Source of the DNA: Scilla litardierei
Lineage: Eukaryota; Streptophyta; Magnoliopsida; Asparagales; Asparagaceae
Reading direction: 5' to 3'
Assembly: GCA_030789695.1 (NCBI GenBank)
Contig: CM061140.1
Coordinates: 173,252,319-173,316,318 of the forward strand
Length of the DNA: 64,000 bases
The notes beneath the pieces are model-generated. The model was not told the DNA's origin and searched no databases. It saw only the letters and a list, made by a program, of their open reading frames with translations. The translations under genes were made by a program, and so were the position numbers. Of the stretch, positions 1 through 11,000 are shown piece after piece; within the stretch, counting starts at the first letter, position 1, and each line of letters begins with the position of its first letter.

Positions 1-1858
1 TTTTATAATAAAGAAAAGGGACATGTGGATATGTTGGTGGGTGGTTGTAGTGCTACACAAGAAAATCATATTTCTTTGAAGGAGATCAAGCAAAATAAAT
101 GAGACTTTAACTGGCCTCTTTTTGCCCCAGCCCTAGCAGACTATTATATAGATGCAGGATTGGACTGGACATGGTATTTGCACGATTTCGGAGTTTGGAA
201 CAAAGATCATCTAAATTCATGCATACATGAGATTAATTAAATCACCTTGGTGTGCTTATGATTGACCTTAAGCATACATATATGGCTCATATTTGATGTA
301 ACCTTGCTTATCCACCCAGCTCTTCTTTGCTATAATAGCTTGTAACAAAGTTGTACATGGCTGGTTAAGTCCCTTAATCAATCTTGACTAAGCTATTCTT
401 GCTATCTTCTGATGTTTTTATTTTTAATATCTTCATCTAAATTATTGTTTCATGTACAAGTATCCTACAATGATATGAATGCTCAAGGTATTCCCCATGG
501 AGGAGGAGCCCAAGTTTAGTCTGTTTTACAAGGCGATCTTGATCATTAATGAGTGCAAACTGATGAACCTTTAATTGATATCTCCAAGTCAAATTAGGTC
601 CAAAAAGTAATGGAACTGTTATTATGATATCTAGGGTTATGATATATAGGAAATTTTGAGGTTTAGTATCTTTAAACAAGCATATTTGATGTTTTTATTA
701 GTCCTACCACATTGGGGATTCTGAGACAGCTTAAGTGGCAGATAATACCATACTAATGGGATGCACTCTAAACTCAAATCATTTGTATAATGCAGAGTTT
801 TGTGGATAAACTTTTTGTTCAAAGTTCTATAGTCATGGCAATGTAGTATAGAAGTCAGTTTCCCCAATTCTACCGAAATGGACATAAACATTTATGTTGA
901 ACAATTTTTTTTGTCTATCACGTCAAAATAACAAATCATAAATCTCTGTAATGTTCATATCATTGTGCACATCCAACAAATAGGATCTGGGAAATCTGAC
1001 CAGCCATTAGTCCTTTTTTATTTGAAGATTATATTGGACCTGGAGTTTATTATTTCCGAAAAGTTTATATTGGTTCCAGGAATTTGTAACAAAAAAATTG
1101 AAATATATTTCCTTATCTTTGTATGGACCTTGCAACTTGGGTTTTATAACAGATAACTGTGTTTCTCTAAATTCAATGACCATTTTTCCGTTGTTGTTTC
1201 TTAAGGATCTCCATGTGGTTCGTAAAGTTGGCAAATGATTTGCGACCCAGTTTTCAATCTAAAATGTGTTCTTCATGAATTTTGCTCTTAATGAATTGAT
1301 AAAAATTGATATTCAAATTGCTAAGGGTGGCAGATTTGAGCAAAAGGGGTCTCCATAACGGGTTTGGTTTCCCGTGTTGTTAACATTAAGAAACTAATTA
1401 GATATGGTTATATAAGTTCTAAGCTGATCAAAATAGCTGTTAACAACATGAAGAGTCGGGTTGTCAGAGCCTGGTTGTGCCTGCAATTTCCAGCAAAAGA
1501 GGGAGCATGTGGGCATGTTATTTGACAGTTCTGAAAGGTTGTTCTTCCCCATTCAGTTAGATCCCGAAGTCAAAGCAATAGGATGATTAACCACAAGAAC
1601 TTCTTGCCAGATGTATAAATTTAGTGCACTGTGGAGGAGTGCATCCCTCAGTTCTATCATTATTTAAAAAGTAGTTTAGATATGATCCCCTATTTTTCCT
1701 TTTATTCTATTTCCTTTTAACCTTTATGTATTTGTCTCAGTGTGTGTATATTTGTGGTGTGCATGTGTGTGTGTGTGTGTCAATGCCTACGATTTTGGAT
1801 TTATTATCTCAATATGTTCTTAAGCAAAGCCTGAATATATGGTTTGTTTTGTCTGCAG
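1..1858. other. Non-coding flank, no gene supported
   Basis: AT-rich sequence with only short open frames broken by stops and no recognisable protein motif. A short GT-rich stretch (about 1740-1780) precedes the candidate exon at 1859. It could be intron or intergenic DNA upstream of that exon; nothing here decides. Confidence 0.5.
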
Positions 1859-1925
1859 TCTATGAAATTGGCTTCAGCACTGGTGCTGGGTGGTTTTATG
1901 TTTGCAATAATGTCACTGAGACAAG
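1859..1925 (+). CDS. Candidate internal exon, unrecognised membrane protein
   Basis: A 67-bp stretch is bounded by a pyrimidine-rich tract with a CAG acceptor (1856-1858) and an ACAAG/GTGAGT donor (donor at 1926). In the frame starting at 1859 it reads SMKLASALVLGGFMFAIMSL followed by RQ. This is a hydrophobic segment that could span a membrane, and it ends in phase 1. The next convincing plus-strand exon, at 22305, starts in the compatible phase. If the two are joined, the intron is 20.4 kb and filled with nested retrotransposons. I do not recognise the protein family. The splice signals and phase match are seen in the sequence; that this is an exon at all, and that it belongs to the gene ending at 22435, is inference. 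A chance open stretch with splice-like ends is the main alternative. Confidence 0.35.
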
Positions 1926-2728
1926 GTGAGTGACCAATGAGCTACATTTATTGTCCACAAAAGTGGAGTTATGTTTTTCTATACCATTAACATTTTATTT
2001 TACTCAAGCCATGTTATTGTTTATGCCGTCTTCAAGGCTGACATTTTAACTTCATTTGTTTGTGATGATCTTCTTTTGATCTTACAACAAAAGTCACTGG
2101 AGACGTTATATAGACAGAATCTGTGTAATCTACGGTCACCAATTGAAATTTTACTTGCCTACATATGGCTTATCACCCTTTCTCTACTGGTTTTTACAAA
2201 TGCAATACTGCCTATATGTATGTATGAGTTCATTGAGTTGTCAGAGCATTTTAATCATGACAGGCCAAGCAACACCCTGTACTTTAATTGCCATAAGAAT
2301 TCAAGAGAAGTTTCTGAATTTTAAGTAACAGGATTATGGAGTAGAAATTGTATTCCTGATAGTACAAGCTGATATGTCTTTAAATAAATGAATGATTGAC
2401 GTAGAAGGTGGTGATGTAGCGGCGTTATATAATTTATAATATTTTAGTATATCGTGAAAGGTTTCCTTCAACTAAATTTAGACATTTAATATCTTGATCT
2501 TGTTTGAGCTTATGTAAAACTTTGCTATCAATTTTTCAGCATAAAAATAAGTCTATTTATGGTGCAAGGAGTAGGAAATGAAGAAGGGCAAAGACAAATA
2601 TTGGTGCAGAATGGACCAAGTCATATAGCAAAAGACGTTGTCTTGAGATGGAGCTTAACATATGGTAGTCACAACCAATATGCAGGTGGCCATGGAAGAT
2701 AAAATGGTGTCCTTGGTCCTAGTAGCGG

Positions 2729-2807
2729 GTATATACATATACATGTACATACATACAAATGTTCATGTATGTATGTATGTATACATACATACGTACATAC
2801 ATATATT
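2729..2807. repeat. ACAT/ATGT microsatellite with fold-back symmetry
   Basis: Runs of ACATAC on one side and ATGTATGT on the other make a short imperfect inverted microsatellite that could fold on itself. The rest of 1926-2992 shows no gene. Confidence 0.7.
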
Positions 2808-2997
2808 GTTGAAATTAAAAGATGAATTAATTAACAATTACAAATTAGGGAACCAAAGCACTTGTTTTACAACAGCAATGGCTTAAGTTCGAAGTGAATA
2901 GTCCGCATATTGTATATATGATATGGGGGTTGCCTATACATAAGAATTCTTATGCACTCAATAGTTAATCACCACTAGCATTTTTGAGGGAGGAATC

Positions 2998-3410
2998 TGA
3001 TGCGTCTAGGGCTTTTTGTGGGGATAAAGGTGGGATTTTTGTGGCTTTGGACTAATAAAACTAGGGTTTAAATGCAAAGAACAGATCTGAAATTACTAAT
3101 AAAAATGGGAATAATTAATCTAAGGCAAAAGAACAATAAGAGATTCAAGGGAAAATTATTCTAGGGTTCTAGGAATTAAAATATCTTTTAGATCAACTCT
3201 TCGATAACCATCCTAGGGCCGGCCGGCCCTTGCTTAAGGGAGGGATTAGTCAAATGTGGAATTACCAAACGACCCCCCTCATAGTTGCGAAATTACAAGT
3301 TTGGGACCGGGTCCGTAGTGGACCCGAGTCGCCTCCTCCTTTGATACACTTAAACCGGCCTCGTTGGCTCCATGGACTCGCGCACCCTATCCAATACCCG
3401 CGCCACATCA
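2998..3410 (-). repeat. 3' LTR of chromovirus 1
   Basis: It matches 8161-8573 along its whole length with scattered substitutions. Ends are TGATG...CATCA. It is the 3' LTR because the element lies on the minus strand. Confidence 0.93.
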
Positions 3411-3430
3411 CTACTCCCCCCCCCCCAAAA
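3411..3430 (-). other. Polypurine tract of chromovirus 1
   Basis: On the minus strand a G run followed by AGTAG abuts the 3' LTR. This is the expected plus-strand primer site for reverse transcription. Confidence 0.8.
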
Positions 3431-3432
3431 TT

Positions 3433-4734
3433 GACACATTGTCCTTAAGGTGGAAGTCTGGAAATTGGTCTTGTATCACTGCACGGGGCACTCAAGTAGC
3501 ATCATATTCTGACAGGCCCCTCCATCTGATCAGTACTTCATGTGTCCCATCGGAGGCCTGTCTAATACCGGTCAGCTCATGAGGCTCAAGCATCACCTAC
3601 ATGTCATCTGTCAAGGTGGACGGTAAAGTAGGTGAGAGTGTATGGTCCCCGATGGCTCGCCGCAACTGTGACACGTGGAAAACAGGGTGAATGGTGGACG
3701 TAGAGGGTAACTGCAGACGGTACGCCACCTTCCCTATCTGAGCAATAATCTCGAAAGGCCCATAGTAGCGGGCCCCCAGCTTCTCATTGCTCCGATGGGC
3801 CAAAGGCTTCTGTCTGTAAGACCTGAGCTTAAGGTAAACTTGGTCCCCCACAGCAAACTGCACATCCCTTTGGTGCTCATCCGCCTTGGCTTTCATGATC
3901 TGCTGGGCCCGCAGTAAGTGTTTCTTCAGCTCCTCCAAATACCGCTCCCGCTCCCCAAGATGCTCCTCTACCTGCGACACAGGAGTGGTACCTCTACTGT
4001 AGTGGATCAACTGTGGTGTGTCCCGTCCGTACAAAATCCAAAAAGGAGTACTCTGTGCCGCCGAGTGGTATGAGGTGTTATACCAATATTCTACCCATGC
4101 TAATCACCCTGCCCACTGCTTCGGCGATTCTGAAGAAAAACACCTCAAATAGGTCTCCACACTCCTATTCGCCACCTCTGTCCGTCCGTCCGTCTGTGGG
4201 TGATAGGCAGTGCTCCTCCTCAGTTTGGTCCCCTGGACCTTAAACAGCTCCCGCCAAAAACTACTCAAGAATACTTTGTCGCGATCAGATACTATGGACA
4301 CAGAGAAACCATGCAAGCGGACCACCTCCCGCATAAAGGCTGTAGCTACTGTCACGACCGTGTAAGGATGCTTCAGCGGCACGAAATGGGCATACTTGCT
4401 GAGTCTATCCACCACCACCAATATGGAATTTTAGCCCTCTGATCGTGGTAACCCCTCAATAAAGTCCATGCAGATATCCTCCCAAACTCTCTCAGGAAGG
4501 GCCAATGGTTGTAGAAGTCCCGTCGGTGCCATGGCCATGTACTTGTGATGCTGACAGACGTCACACTCTGCTATCATCTTAGCAATGTCTTTCTGCATGC
4601 CTAGCCAGTAGAGCTCCCTAGACATCCTCATGTAAGTCTGTTGTATCCCTGAATGCCCTCCGATGGAGCTGCCGTGGAACTCCTGGAATATCAGTGGTAT
4701 GTGTGTGGACCCCCCTGGGAATCACCCGTCTCCC
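3433..4734 (-). pseudogene. Chromovirus 1 integrase and chromodomain (broken)
   Basis: Read on the minus strand, this holds a zinc-binding segment (ECDVCQHHK at 4.54 kb), the integrase core ([35 protein letters not shown] with the catalytic Glu) and the C-terminal GPF module (GARYYGPFEIIAQIGKVAYR). A chromodomain follows (VLIRWRGLSEYDAT, then a stop). Stops interrupt it at 4431-4433, 4104-4106, 3597-3599 and 3492-3494. Two of these sit where relatives carry Trp (TGG to TGA), including the conserved Trp of the chromodomain. In the intact family integrase inserts the cDNA and the chromodomain guides targeting to chromatin. Here the frame is dead. The GPF module and chromodomain place it among chromoviruses; the exact clade is not certain. 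Confidence 0.88.
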
Positions 4735-5960
4735 CTAGTAAAGAAGTCGCTGACCACTCATGGTGTATCCCAGAAATTCCGCTGACCCCTGCTGCAATGC
4801 CTCCCGTATTCGCACTAAGTCCGGGTCGGCATCAATCTCTCTGCTCAACAGCTCCCAGTCTAGGAGTACTGGTACGGAAATGACTGCCATCTCTGCTGGC
4901 TCCTCTCTACGGGACAGAGCATCAGCCGCCTTGTTTTCCAAGCCTGGTCGGTACTGAATCTCAAAGGTGTAATGGACCAGCTTGGAGAGCCACCTCTAAT
5001 GTTCTTCTGTGACCAGGCACTGCTCCAACAAATACTTCAAATTACGCTGGTCGGTCCTCACTATAAACCGTCTCCCCAACAAATAAGGCCGCCATTTCTG
5101 GATGGAGAGCACGATCGCCATCAACTCTCTCGCATATACTGATTTCAGCCTCGCTCGCGCTGACAGAGTCTGGCTGAAATATGCAATAGGTCTCTGATCC
5201 TGCATCAGCACCGCCCCCAACCCATGTCCTGAGACGTCGGTGTCTATCACGAAGGGCCTGCTGAAATCTGGTAGTATCAAGACCGGCACGGTCGTCATCG
5301 CCTGCTTCAGGGCCTCGAATGCCATGGTGGCCTCCTCGCCCCAGTGAAAGATGTCCTTCAGCTGCTCTGTAAGTGACCATGCTATCGAGCTGTACCACTG
5401 GACGAACTTTCTGTAGTACAATGTCAGGCCCAAGAAGCCCTGCATGCCTCGTAGTGTGGTAGGTAACGGCCAGCCTAACATTGCGGTAATCTTAGCCCGA
5501 TCTGCCGCCACCCCCTCAGCTGAAACAATATGCCCTAAATACTCTACATGTGGCTGACCAAACAAACATTTCTTCTTATTTGCACACAGCTGCTAGTCCT
5601 GCAACTCATGTAACACTGCCTGCAGATGCCACACATGCTTCTCCACACTGTGACTGTATATCAAGATGTCGAAGAATACCAGGACAAATCGACGTAGGTA
5701 GGGCCAGAACACCTTGTTCATAATTGCCTGAAATGTCACCGGAGCATTTGTCAAGCCGAACGGCATGACGAGGAACTCATAGTGCCCCTTATGGGTCCTA
5801 AAGGCCGTCTTGGGCATGTCCTCTGGCCTCATCCGAATCTGGTGATAGCCTGACTTGAGATCAATTTTAGAAAAACATGCAGCTCCGTGGAGCTCGTCAA
5901 GAAGCTCGTCGATCACTGGAATAGGAAACTTGTCTGGGACAGTTTCTTTATTCAAAGAGA
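4735..5960 (-). pseudogene. Chromovirus 1 reverse transcriptase and RNase H (broken)
   Basis: The minus strand starts near [20 protein letters not shown] and continues through [15 protein letters not shown] and [16 protein letters not shown]. The active-site box reads VFFDILIYS, so one of the two catalytic Asp residues of the usual (F/Y)xDD box is absent. An in-frame TAG at 5593-5595 separates the palm from the connection and RNase H ([64 protein letters not shown]). A stop at 4996-4998 replaces the Gln of the usual TEEHQRW motif, after which ENKAADALSRR continues. The RT N-terminus is missing or scrambled to the right of 5960. RT and RNase H make the element cDNA in the family; this copy has lost its active site and frame. 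Confidence 0.9.
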
Positions 5961-6202
5961 ATCTTCAGCTACCGGAATCACCCATGCTTGTCTCGTCCTT
6001 CTGTTCCTACACGCCCTTTCGTAAGATGCTCGTGGTCTCGATTAATCCCGGTGGGGTCTTGCCTGAGTGTGGTCCTCTCTACCGTCGCCATCGTGCCATT
6101 TGTATCGCTCGAGGCGGGGGTCCCCTGCTCCCTCCCTCATGGTAATCAGTGCTCCCTACCTTGTGACAATTTGCACCTCTTCACTATCACACATCGTATC
6201 GC

Positions 6203-8145
6203 TCAGTTGCAGGTTGAAATTATGGATGTACTGTCTACTAGCATGACTGCTAAATCCAAGTGCTGGTGCTCAGCCTCATCCTCTCCAGCCTCTAGCATGA
6301 CTACCTCGTCCTTCTCATCGTCGTTCACATCAGTACCTGCAGAGTCCGATGTCCCATCGGTGTCCTGGAGTGAACCTCTCATCACATTTGAAACATAGTC
6401 CATTCGCCCGCTTTTCCCTGATCTCCGCCTCAGTCATCCTCCGTACATGCCCCCCTGTCCGTAGCTTTGGTCTCATGTCCCTGTTGCTCGTGGCAACGAC
6501 TGTACCCCCTTGGGCAGGAGCGGTCCCCTGGGTAGGAGCAGCTCTCTGTCCTCCAACTGGTGCCTATCCCCGGAAAGCGGTGCCTCCCCATGCTCCACGG
6601 ACACTCCTCTCAGTCTTCTGATGGTCCTCGACCATCCTAGCTGAAGTCATCATCCCTCGCAGGCCCACTGGCTGCAGCTGTCTCTGCTCGGATCTAACAG
6701 TGGGCTTCAGCTCCTTTATAAAACAACCATCCAAAGACTCCCCCGAGACTTCTCGAACTCTGTGGCAGAATGCCTCAAACTTCTTGATGTACTCCTTCAC
6801 GCTTCCATCCTGCTTCAGAGAATATAATCGCTCATAGACTCCCCAGACTGCACTGTGCCAAATCGCTCCACCAGTAAAGTAGTAAACTCCTCCCATGTTC
6901 GGAACGGCTGCTGCTGATGTGTCCATCTGTATCAACCCAATGCCTCTTCCTCCAAGCAGACACCTACCGCTCGTAGCCAATCCTCTACCGGTACCGTCGA
7001 CACCTCAAAATACCTCTCCACGAGATACAGCCAGTCATCAGGGTCCCCGGCCTTAAAAATGGGCATCTTCAACTTCCTCGGTCGGCTATCCCCCGCGAAT
7101 CCTCCTCTCCGGCGGTTGATCCTGACGCCTCTGTTGAAAAACCGGTGGTTTGTCAGGAATGTACCTCCCTGCCTGATCCCGTGCTCCTACGTCTGCTCCT
7201 TCCCACTGTCAATCGCCCCTCTCATCTCCATGTGGGTGCCCGTAATCGGCCAGATGGTCTCTAGGGGTGCCATGTATCCCTCTCCAATCTCCTGTCACCG
7301 CCCCGAAACTGGGTCGACGGGCCCCCAATATGCTGCGGTCGCCCTCCATACTGCTGAAAACCTGTAACATGAGCTGTTCAGGCCCCAAACTGGGCCCCAC
7401 GTGGCGTCGTGGATGACGAAATGGGCTGTCGGGGTCCCTGGGGAGTCGGCGGAGCTTCAGGGTGCTCGGGCGGTACTCGGAAGGGGCCTTGGGAGGTGAA
7501 CGAACCCCCCCCAAGGGAGCGGCAGGGCCTGTCGGCCCCGGTTTTTGGCCGATGGCCCCCAGCCACTGACCCTAGGTGTCGCCGGGGGCCCAGGAGGGGG
7601 CGGCGGCTGCTGTCGCCCCTCCTAGGGGTTCGGCAGGACCCCCGGGTGCACCTGGGGGTTCGACGGCCCCCAGGTGCATATGGGCGTTCGGCAGGCCCCC
7701 AATGGCTGCTGGGGTGGCGGGCGACCCCCCAGTGGTCGGAATTCTGCCGCGCGGTGGTGAAGTGGCTGGAAACGCTTCCCAATCTTCCGGATCTGTCGCG
7801 TTTCGCTTGTCGTACGGATACAAGCCCACATCTTCCTCATCTTCTGGAATCCTCTCGTTAAAAATCACATTTTTACCTTTATTTGTCGACAAAGACGGCT
7901 TCTTTTTTGCTTGGATCCGTTTTAGGGTTGATGTTTGCTATCATCGCCGATATGTCACTCATCATCTGCGACCTATTTGCCTCCATGGTTGCCATCAATC
8001 GCGCTTCGGATGCGGCCGCGACGATCTCCACGGTCTCCTTTTTGACCTCGTTAAACCCCTCGGTCATTCGGTTCTCCATCTTCTCCACTTTCTATTCCAA
8101 CGCTTCGATCCGCTCCATAGATCGTGTGTTTGCCGTGGATCTAGA
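6203..8145 (-). pseudogene. Chromovirus 1 gag (broken)
   Basis: Starting just after the primer site on the minus strand, the frame reads NTRSMERIEALE, then a stop at 8092-8094, then a coiled-coil-like segment (MEKMENRMTEGFNEVKKE). A very GC-rich, proline- and glycine-rich linker follows (about 7.35-7.8 kb). The capsid-like core begins near 7060 (MPIFKAGDPDDWLYLVERYF). It has a TGA at 6932-6934 in place of a conserved Trp (ALG*YRW) and a frameshift near 6830, then VKEYIKKFEAFCHRVREVSG. The zinc knuckle region (MTEAEIREKRANGLCFKCDE) lies at 6.36-6.45 kb. Gag forms the virus-like particle and its knuckle binds RNA in the intact family. Downstream of the knuckle the acidic tail (6203-6403) runs out before any protease is seen. 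Confidence 0.85.
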
Positions 8146-8157
8146 GCTCTGATACCA
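8146..8157 (-). other. Primer binding site, initiator Met tRNA (chromovirus 1)
   Basis: The minus strand reads TGGTATCAGAGC three bases inside the 5' LTR. It is the classic complement of the 3' end of plant initiator tRNA-Met. Confidence 0.93.
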
Positions 8158-8160
8158 ATT

Positions 8161-8573
8161 TGATGCTTCTAGGGCTTTTTGTGGGGATAAAGGTGGGATT
8201 TTTATGGCTTTGGACTAATAAAACTAGGGTTTAAATGCGAAGAACAGATCTGAAGTTACTAATAAAAATGGGAATAATTAATCTAAGGCAAAAGAACAAT
8301 AAGAGATTCAAGGGAAAATTATTCTAGGGTTCTAGGAATTAAAATACATTTTAAATCAATTCTTCGATAACCATCCTAGGGCCGGCCGGGCCTTGCTTAA
8401 GGGAGGGATTAGCCAAATGTGGAATTACCAAATGACCCCCCTTGTAGTTGCGAAATTACAAGTTTGGGACCGGGTCCGTGGTGGACCCGAGTCGCCTCCT
8501 CCTTTGATACACTTAAACCGGCATCGTTGGCTCCATGGACTCGCACGCCCTATCCAATACCCGCGCCGCATCA
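8161..8573 (-). repeat. 5' LTR of chromovirus 1
   Basis: Pair of 2998-3410. It carries the promoter in intact relatives. Followed on the plus strand by the GAATC target duplication at 8574-8578. Confidence 0.93.
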
Positions 8574-9525
8574 GAATCATGGCAAAACTATGTTTAGTGT
8601 GCTTGTGTTATCGCGATTTCAGGATGGGGTGACCTCCTAAAAATGTTACTTGGGACGTTATAGACTGTACATGGCCTAACACCAGATTGAAGCATGTGAA
8701 TTAAGTGCCACATGGTGTTAAGTGCTAATTGGAGCAAAGTGCCACTCCATACGTGGTTGTGATGGGGGACACCTTTTGAATATGTGGAAGCTATCCTTAG
8801 AATCCGGTAAGACTACCTCTAGAAGCCATTGGGGCCATCTCACCGCCCGATGAAGTATAATATAGAGAGGGTGTCATACCCTAAACTAGGAGAGTATGTT
8901 ACACCTAAAGTTTTGAGAAATAGTCCTATATTGGATATATGATAAGATTGTCTTTGGGATATAAAAATTCATACAAACTTAAGAATTAATCGTAGCAAAG
9001 ATATTTAAGGGAGGAATTGTCAAGGAAAACATATCTTTTTTGATTTCTGTCCAAGATTATTTGGAGATCGAGAATAAACATTAAAAAACACAATACACAA
9101 ATTAACTGTTAGCTTTCTTACCATTATAAGGATTGCATTATATTAGTAAAATTACAAGGAGAAAATTCCTCTCTTAACTACCACATTTCAATTCCCATAA
9201 TACAATAACAATGAGCAAATTGATACTCAACCACTAACTTAAGAACTCTCCCTTTTCCTTGAATCTTTCCTCTTTACTTTGCAACTACACCCCTTACATA
9301 GATTTATATTTCTTGATTCATAAGTCTTAAAATTTTTAAAACCATTAGATCTTAACCCCTTTCAATTATTTTATTAGAAATCGTAATCACCTTAGATATT
9401 CTAAATCAAATCTAACTCTAACTTTGACTAGAGATAGGCGGGTTGGATCTAAATAAATTGATATACTTGTTTAAATTGTAACTTCCTTCATCTTACATTC
9501 AATTCATGTAATCTTAAATTTGGTT
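8574..9525. other. Host flank between two chromoviruses, no gene
   Basis: AT-rich, no coding frame recognised. Around 8925-9020 it resembles 2905-2997 (both run from ATATATGATA to GGGAGGAAT), so an older duplicated or repeated unit may be present here. Confidence 0.4.
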
Positions 9526-9530
9526 GAAGG

Positions 9531-9860
9531 TGGTAGGATTTGCAATAGATTTGATGGTAAAATTAGGGTTTTATTGATAGATAGTGGAATTGATAAAGAT
9601 ACGGCCTACAATTCGTGGTCAATTCTCCTAACTAACCTTGGATTATACAGTAATCTATATTAACTCTCTCCAAAATCAACATAAGAAACTAATTAACCTA
9701 GCCACACATATATATAATAAAATGATTTCCCCACAATTCTGAAATTGCCATAGTGCCCAAAATTACATATTTACCACTGTTTCAGCTGCCTCTTGCCTTT
9801 ACTTTTTCTGCCCATTGCCCTAGCTTTTATCGTCGCCTCTGGTAAGTTATGATCCCATCA
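9531..9860 (-). repeat. 3' LTR of chromovirus 2
   Basis: Matches 20184-20558 with many substitutions and indels (330 against 375 bp), so the insertion is old. Ends TGGTAGGATT...GATCCCATCA. Confidence 0.9.
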
Positions 9861-11000
9861 GTACTCCTCCAAAAGAGCGATTTTGTCCTCAAAGTAAAAG
9901 TCGGGAAACTGCTGCTGGTTGGCTTCCAATGACTCCCACATCGCTTCATAGTCAAGAAGGCACTTCTACTAAACTAACACTTCTTTGGTACATGCACTTT
10001 CTTGGTGGACTCAATTAACGCCAATGGCTTCAGAATCACCTCCATGTCTTTAGTCAAAGTCGATGGTAGAGATGGTGATGATGTGTGGTCCCCAATAGCT
10101 TGGCGAAGCTGTAAGACGGGGAAGACTATGTATAGTAAACGTCGACGGTAACTTCAAACAATAGGCAATTTGTACAACCATCGCCTCAATCTCATAAGGC
10201 CTAAAAAATATTGTGGTGCCAACTTCTCATTTTTTATACGTCAAGGATCTCTGATGATACGGTGGAAGCTTCAAATAAACTCAGTCTCTCACTGCAAACT
10301 GTATCTCCTTCTGCCCATCTGCATGTTTCTTCATAATCTACAGGGCTCTCGCTAAATACCGCTTCAACTCCTCTAGCACCATGCTCCTCTCCTCTAAATA
10401 TTACTCAACTTGAGACACTGGTGTAAACTTTTGTCTTAATGTAGTAGATGTAGTGGCTCATGCCTATATAAGATTTTGAAAAGAGCAGGCTGAGATACGT
10501 ATGATAAGAGTTGTACCAGTATTTAGCTCACGCCAATCACTTCACCCACTGCTTCGGTGCCTCTGACACAAACCATCACATAAATGTCTCTATGCTTCTG
10601 TTGATCATCTCAGTCTGGACGTTCGTCTGAGGATAATAAGATGTGCACTGCTTCAAGACAGTCCCATGCATTCTGAATAACTCCCTCCAAAAGTGGTTCA
10701 GGAAGACACGATCACGATCTAATACGATAGACTTTGGAATCTCATGTAATCGTACCATCTCCAGTATAAAAGCCGATGCTACTGACGTAACGATGTCGAA
10801 GGGCCACGAAATGTGTGCATTTGTTTAAGCGGTTCACCACCACAAAGATGACTGAGTATCCTCTGATCTTGGTAAACCTTCGATAAAATCCACCGTGACT
10901 CCTCATAGACCCGATCCGGTAAGGACAGAGGCTATAACAGCCCCCCCAAGAGCTATTGTCATATAATTTTGACGTTGACAAATATCACAATTAACCACCA
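9861..11000 (-). pseudogene. Chromovirus 2 integrase and chromodomain (broken)
   Basis: Reading leftwards on the minus strand: integrase core fragments (VVVNRLNKCTHFVALRH at 10.84 kb, then, in another frame, SIVLDRDRVFLNHFWRELF and SYYPQTNVQTEMINRSIE at 10.6-10.7 kb), a C-terminal module region around 10.1-10.4 kb, and a chromodomain end (YEAMWESLEANQQQFPDFYF, 9.88-9.97 kb) running into the purine tract TTTTGGAGGAGTAC. The Asp and Glu of the integrase core are visible, but the frame shifts between them. Function in the family is cDNA insertion with chromatin targeting. It is related to, but clearly diverged from, the element at 2998-8573. Confidence 0.82.

Larger units (their letters stand above)
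2998..8573 (-). mobile_element. Complete but dead Ty3/gypsy chromovirus
   Basis: A 5.58-kb element on the minus strand has two LTRs of 413 bp, a 5-bp target duplication GAATC (2993-2997 and 8574-8578), a tRNA-iMet primer site inside the right LTR and a purine tract inside the left LTR. Reading leftwards, the internal region gives gag, RT, RNase H, integrase and a chromodomain, which is the order of Ty3/gypsy chromoviruses. The protease region between the zinc knuckle (about 6.4 kb) and RT (5.96 kb) is too short and reads as nonsense, so protease and the RT N-terminus appear deleted or scrambled. Several in-frame stops and at least one frameshift break gag-pol. The element is non-functional by itself. 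It sits in the presumed intron of the host gene. Confidence 0.93.

Noticed and set aside
7409..8163. Long plus-strand frames of 150-195 codons in 7.4-8.16 kb
   Set aside because: They are shadows of the GC-rich minus-strand gag; gag motifs, primer site and LTR orientation all fix the minus strand as coding.
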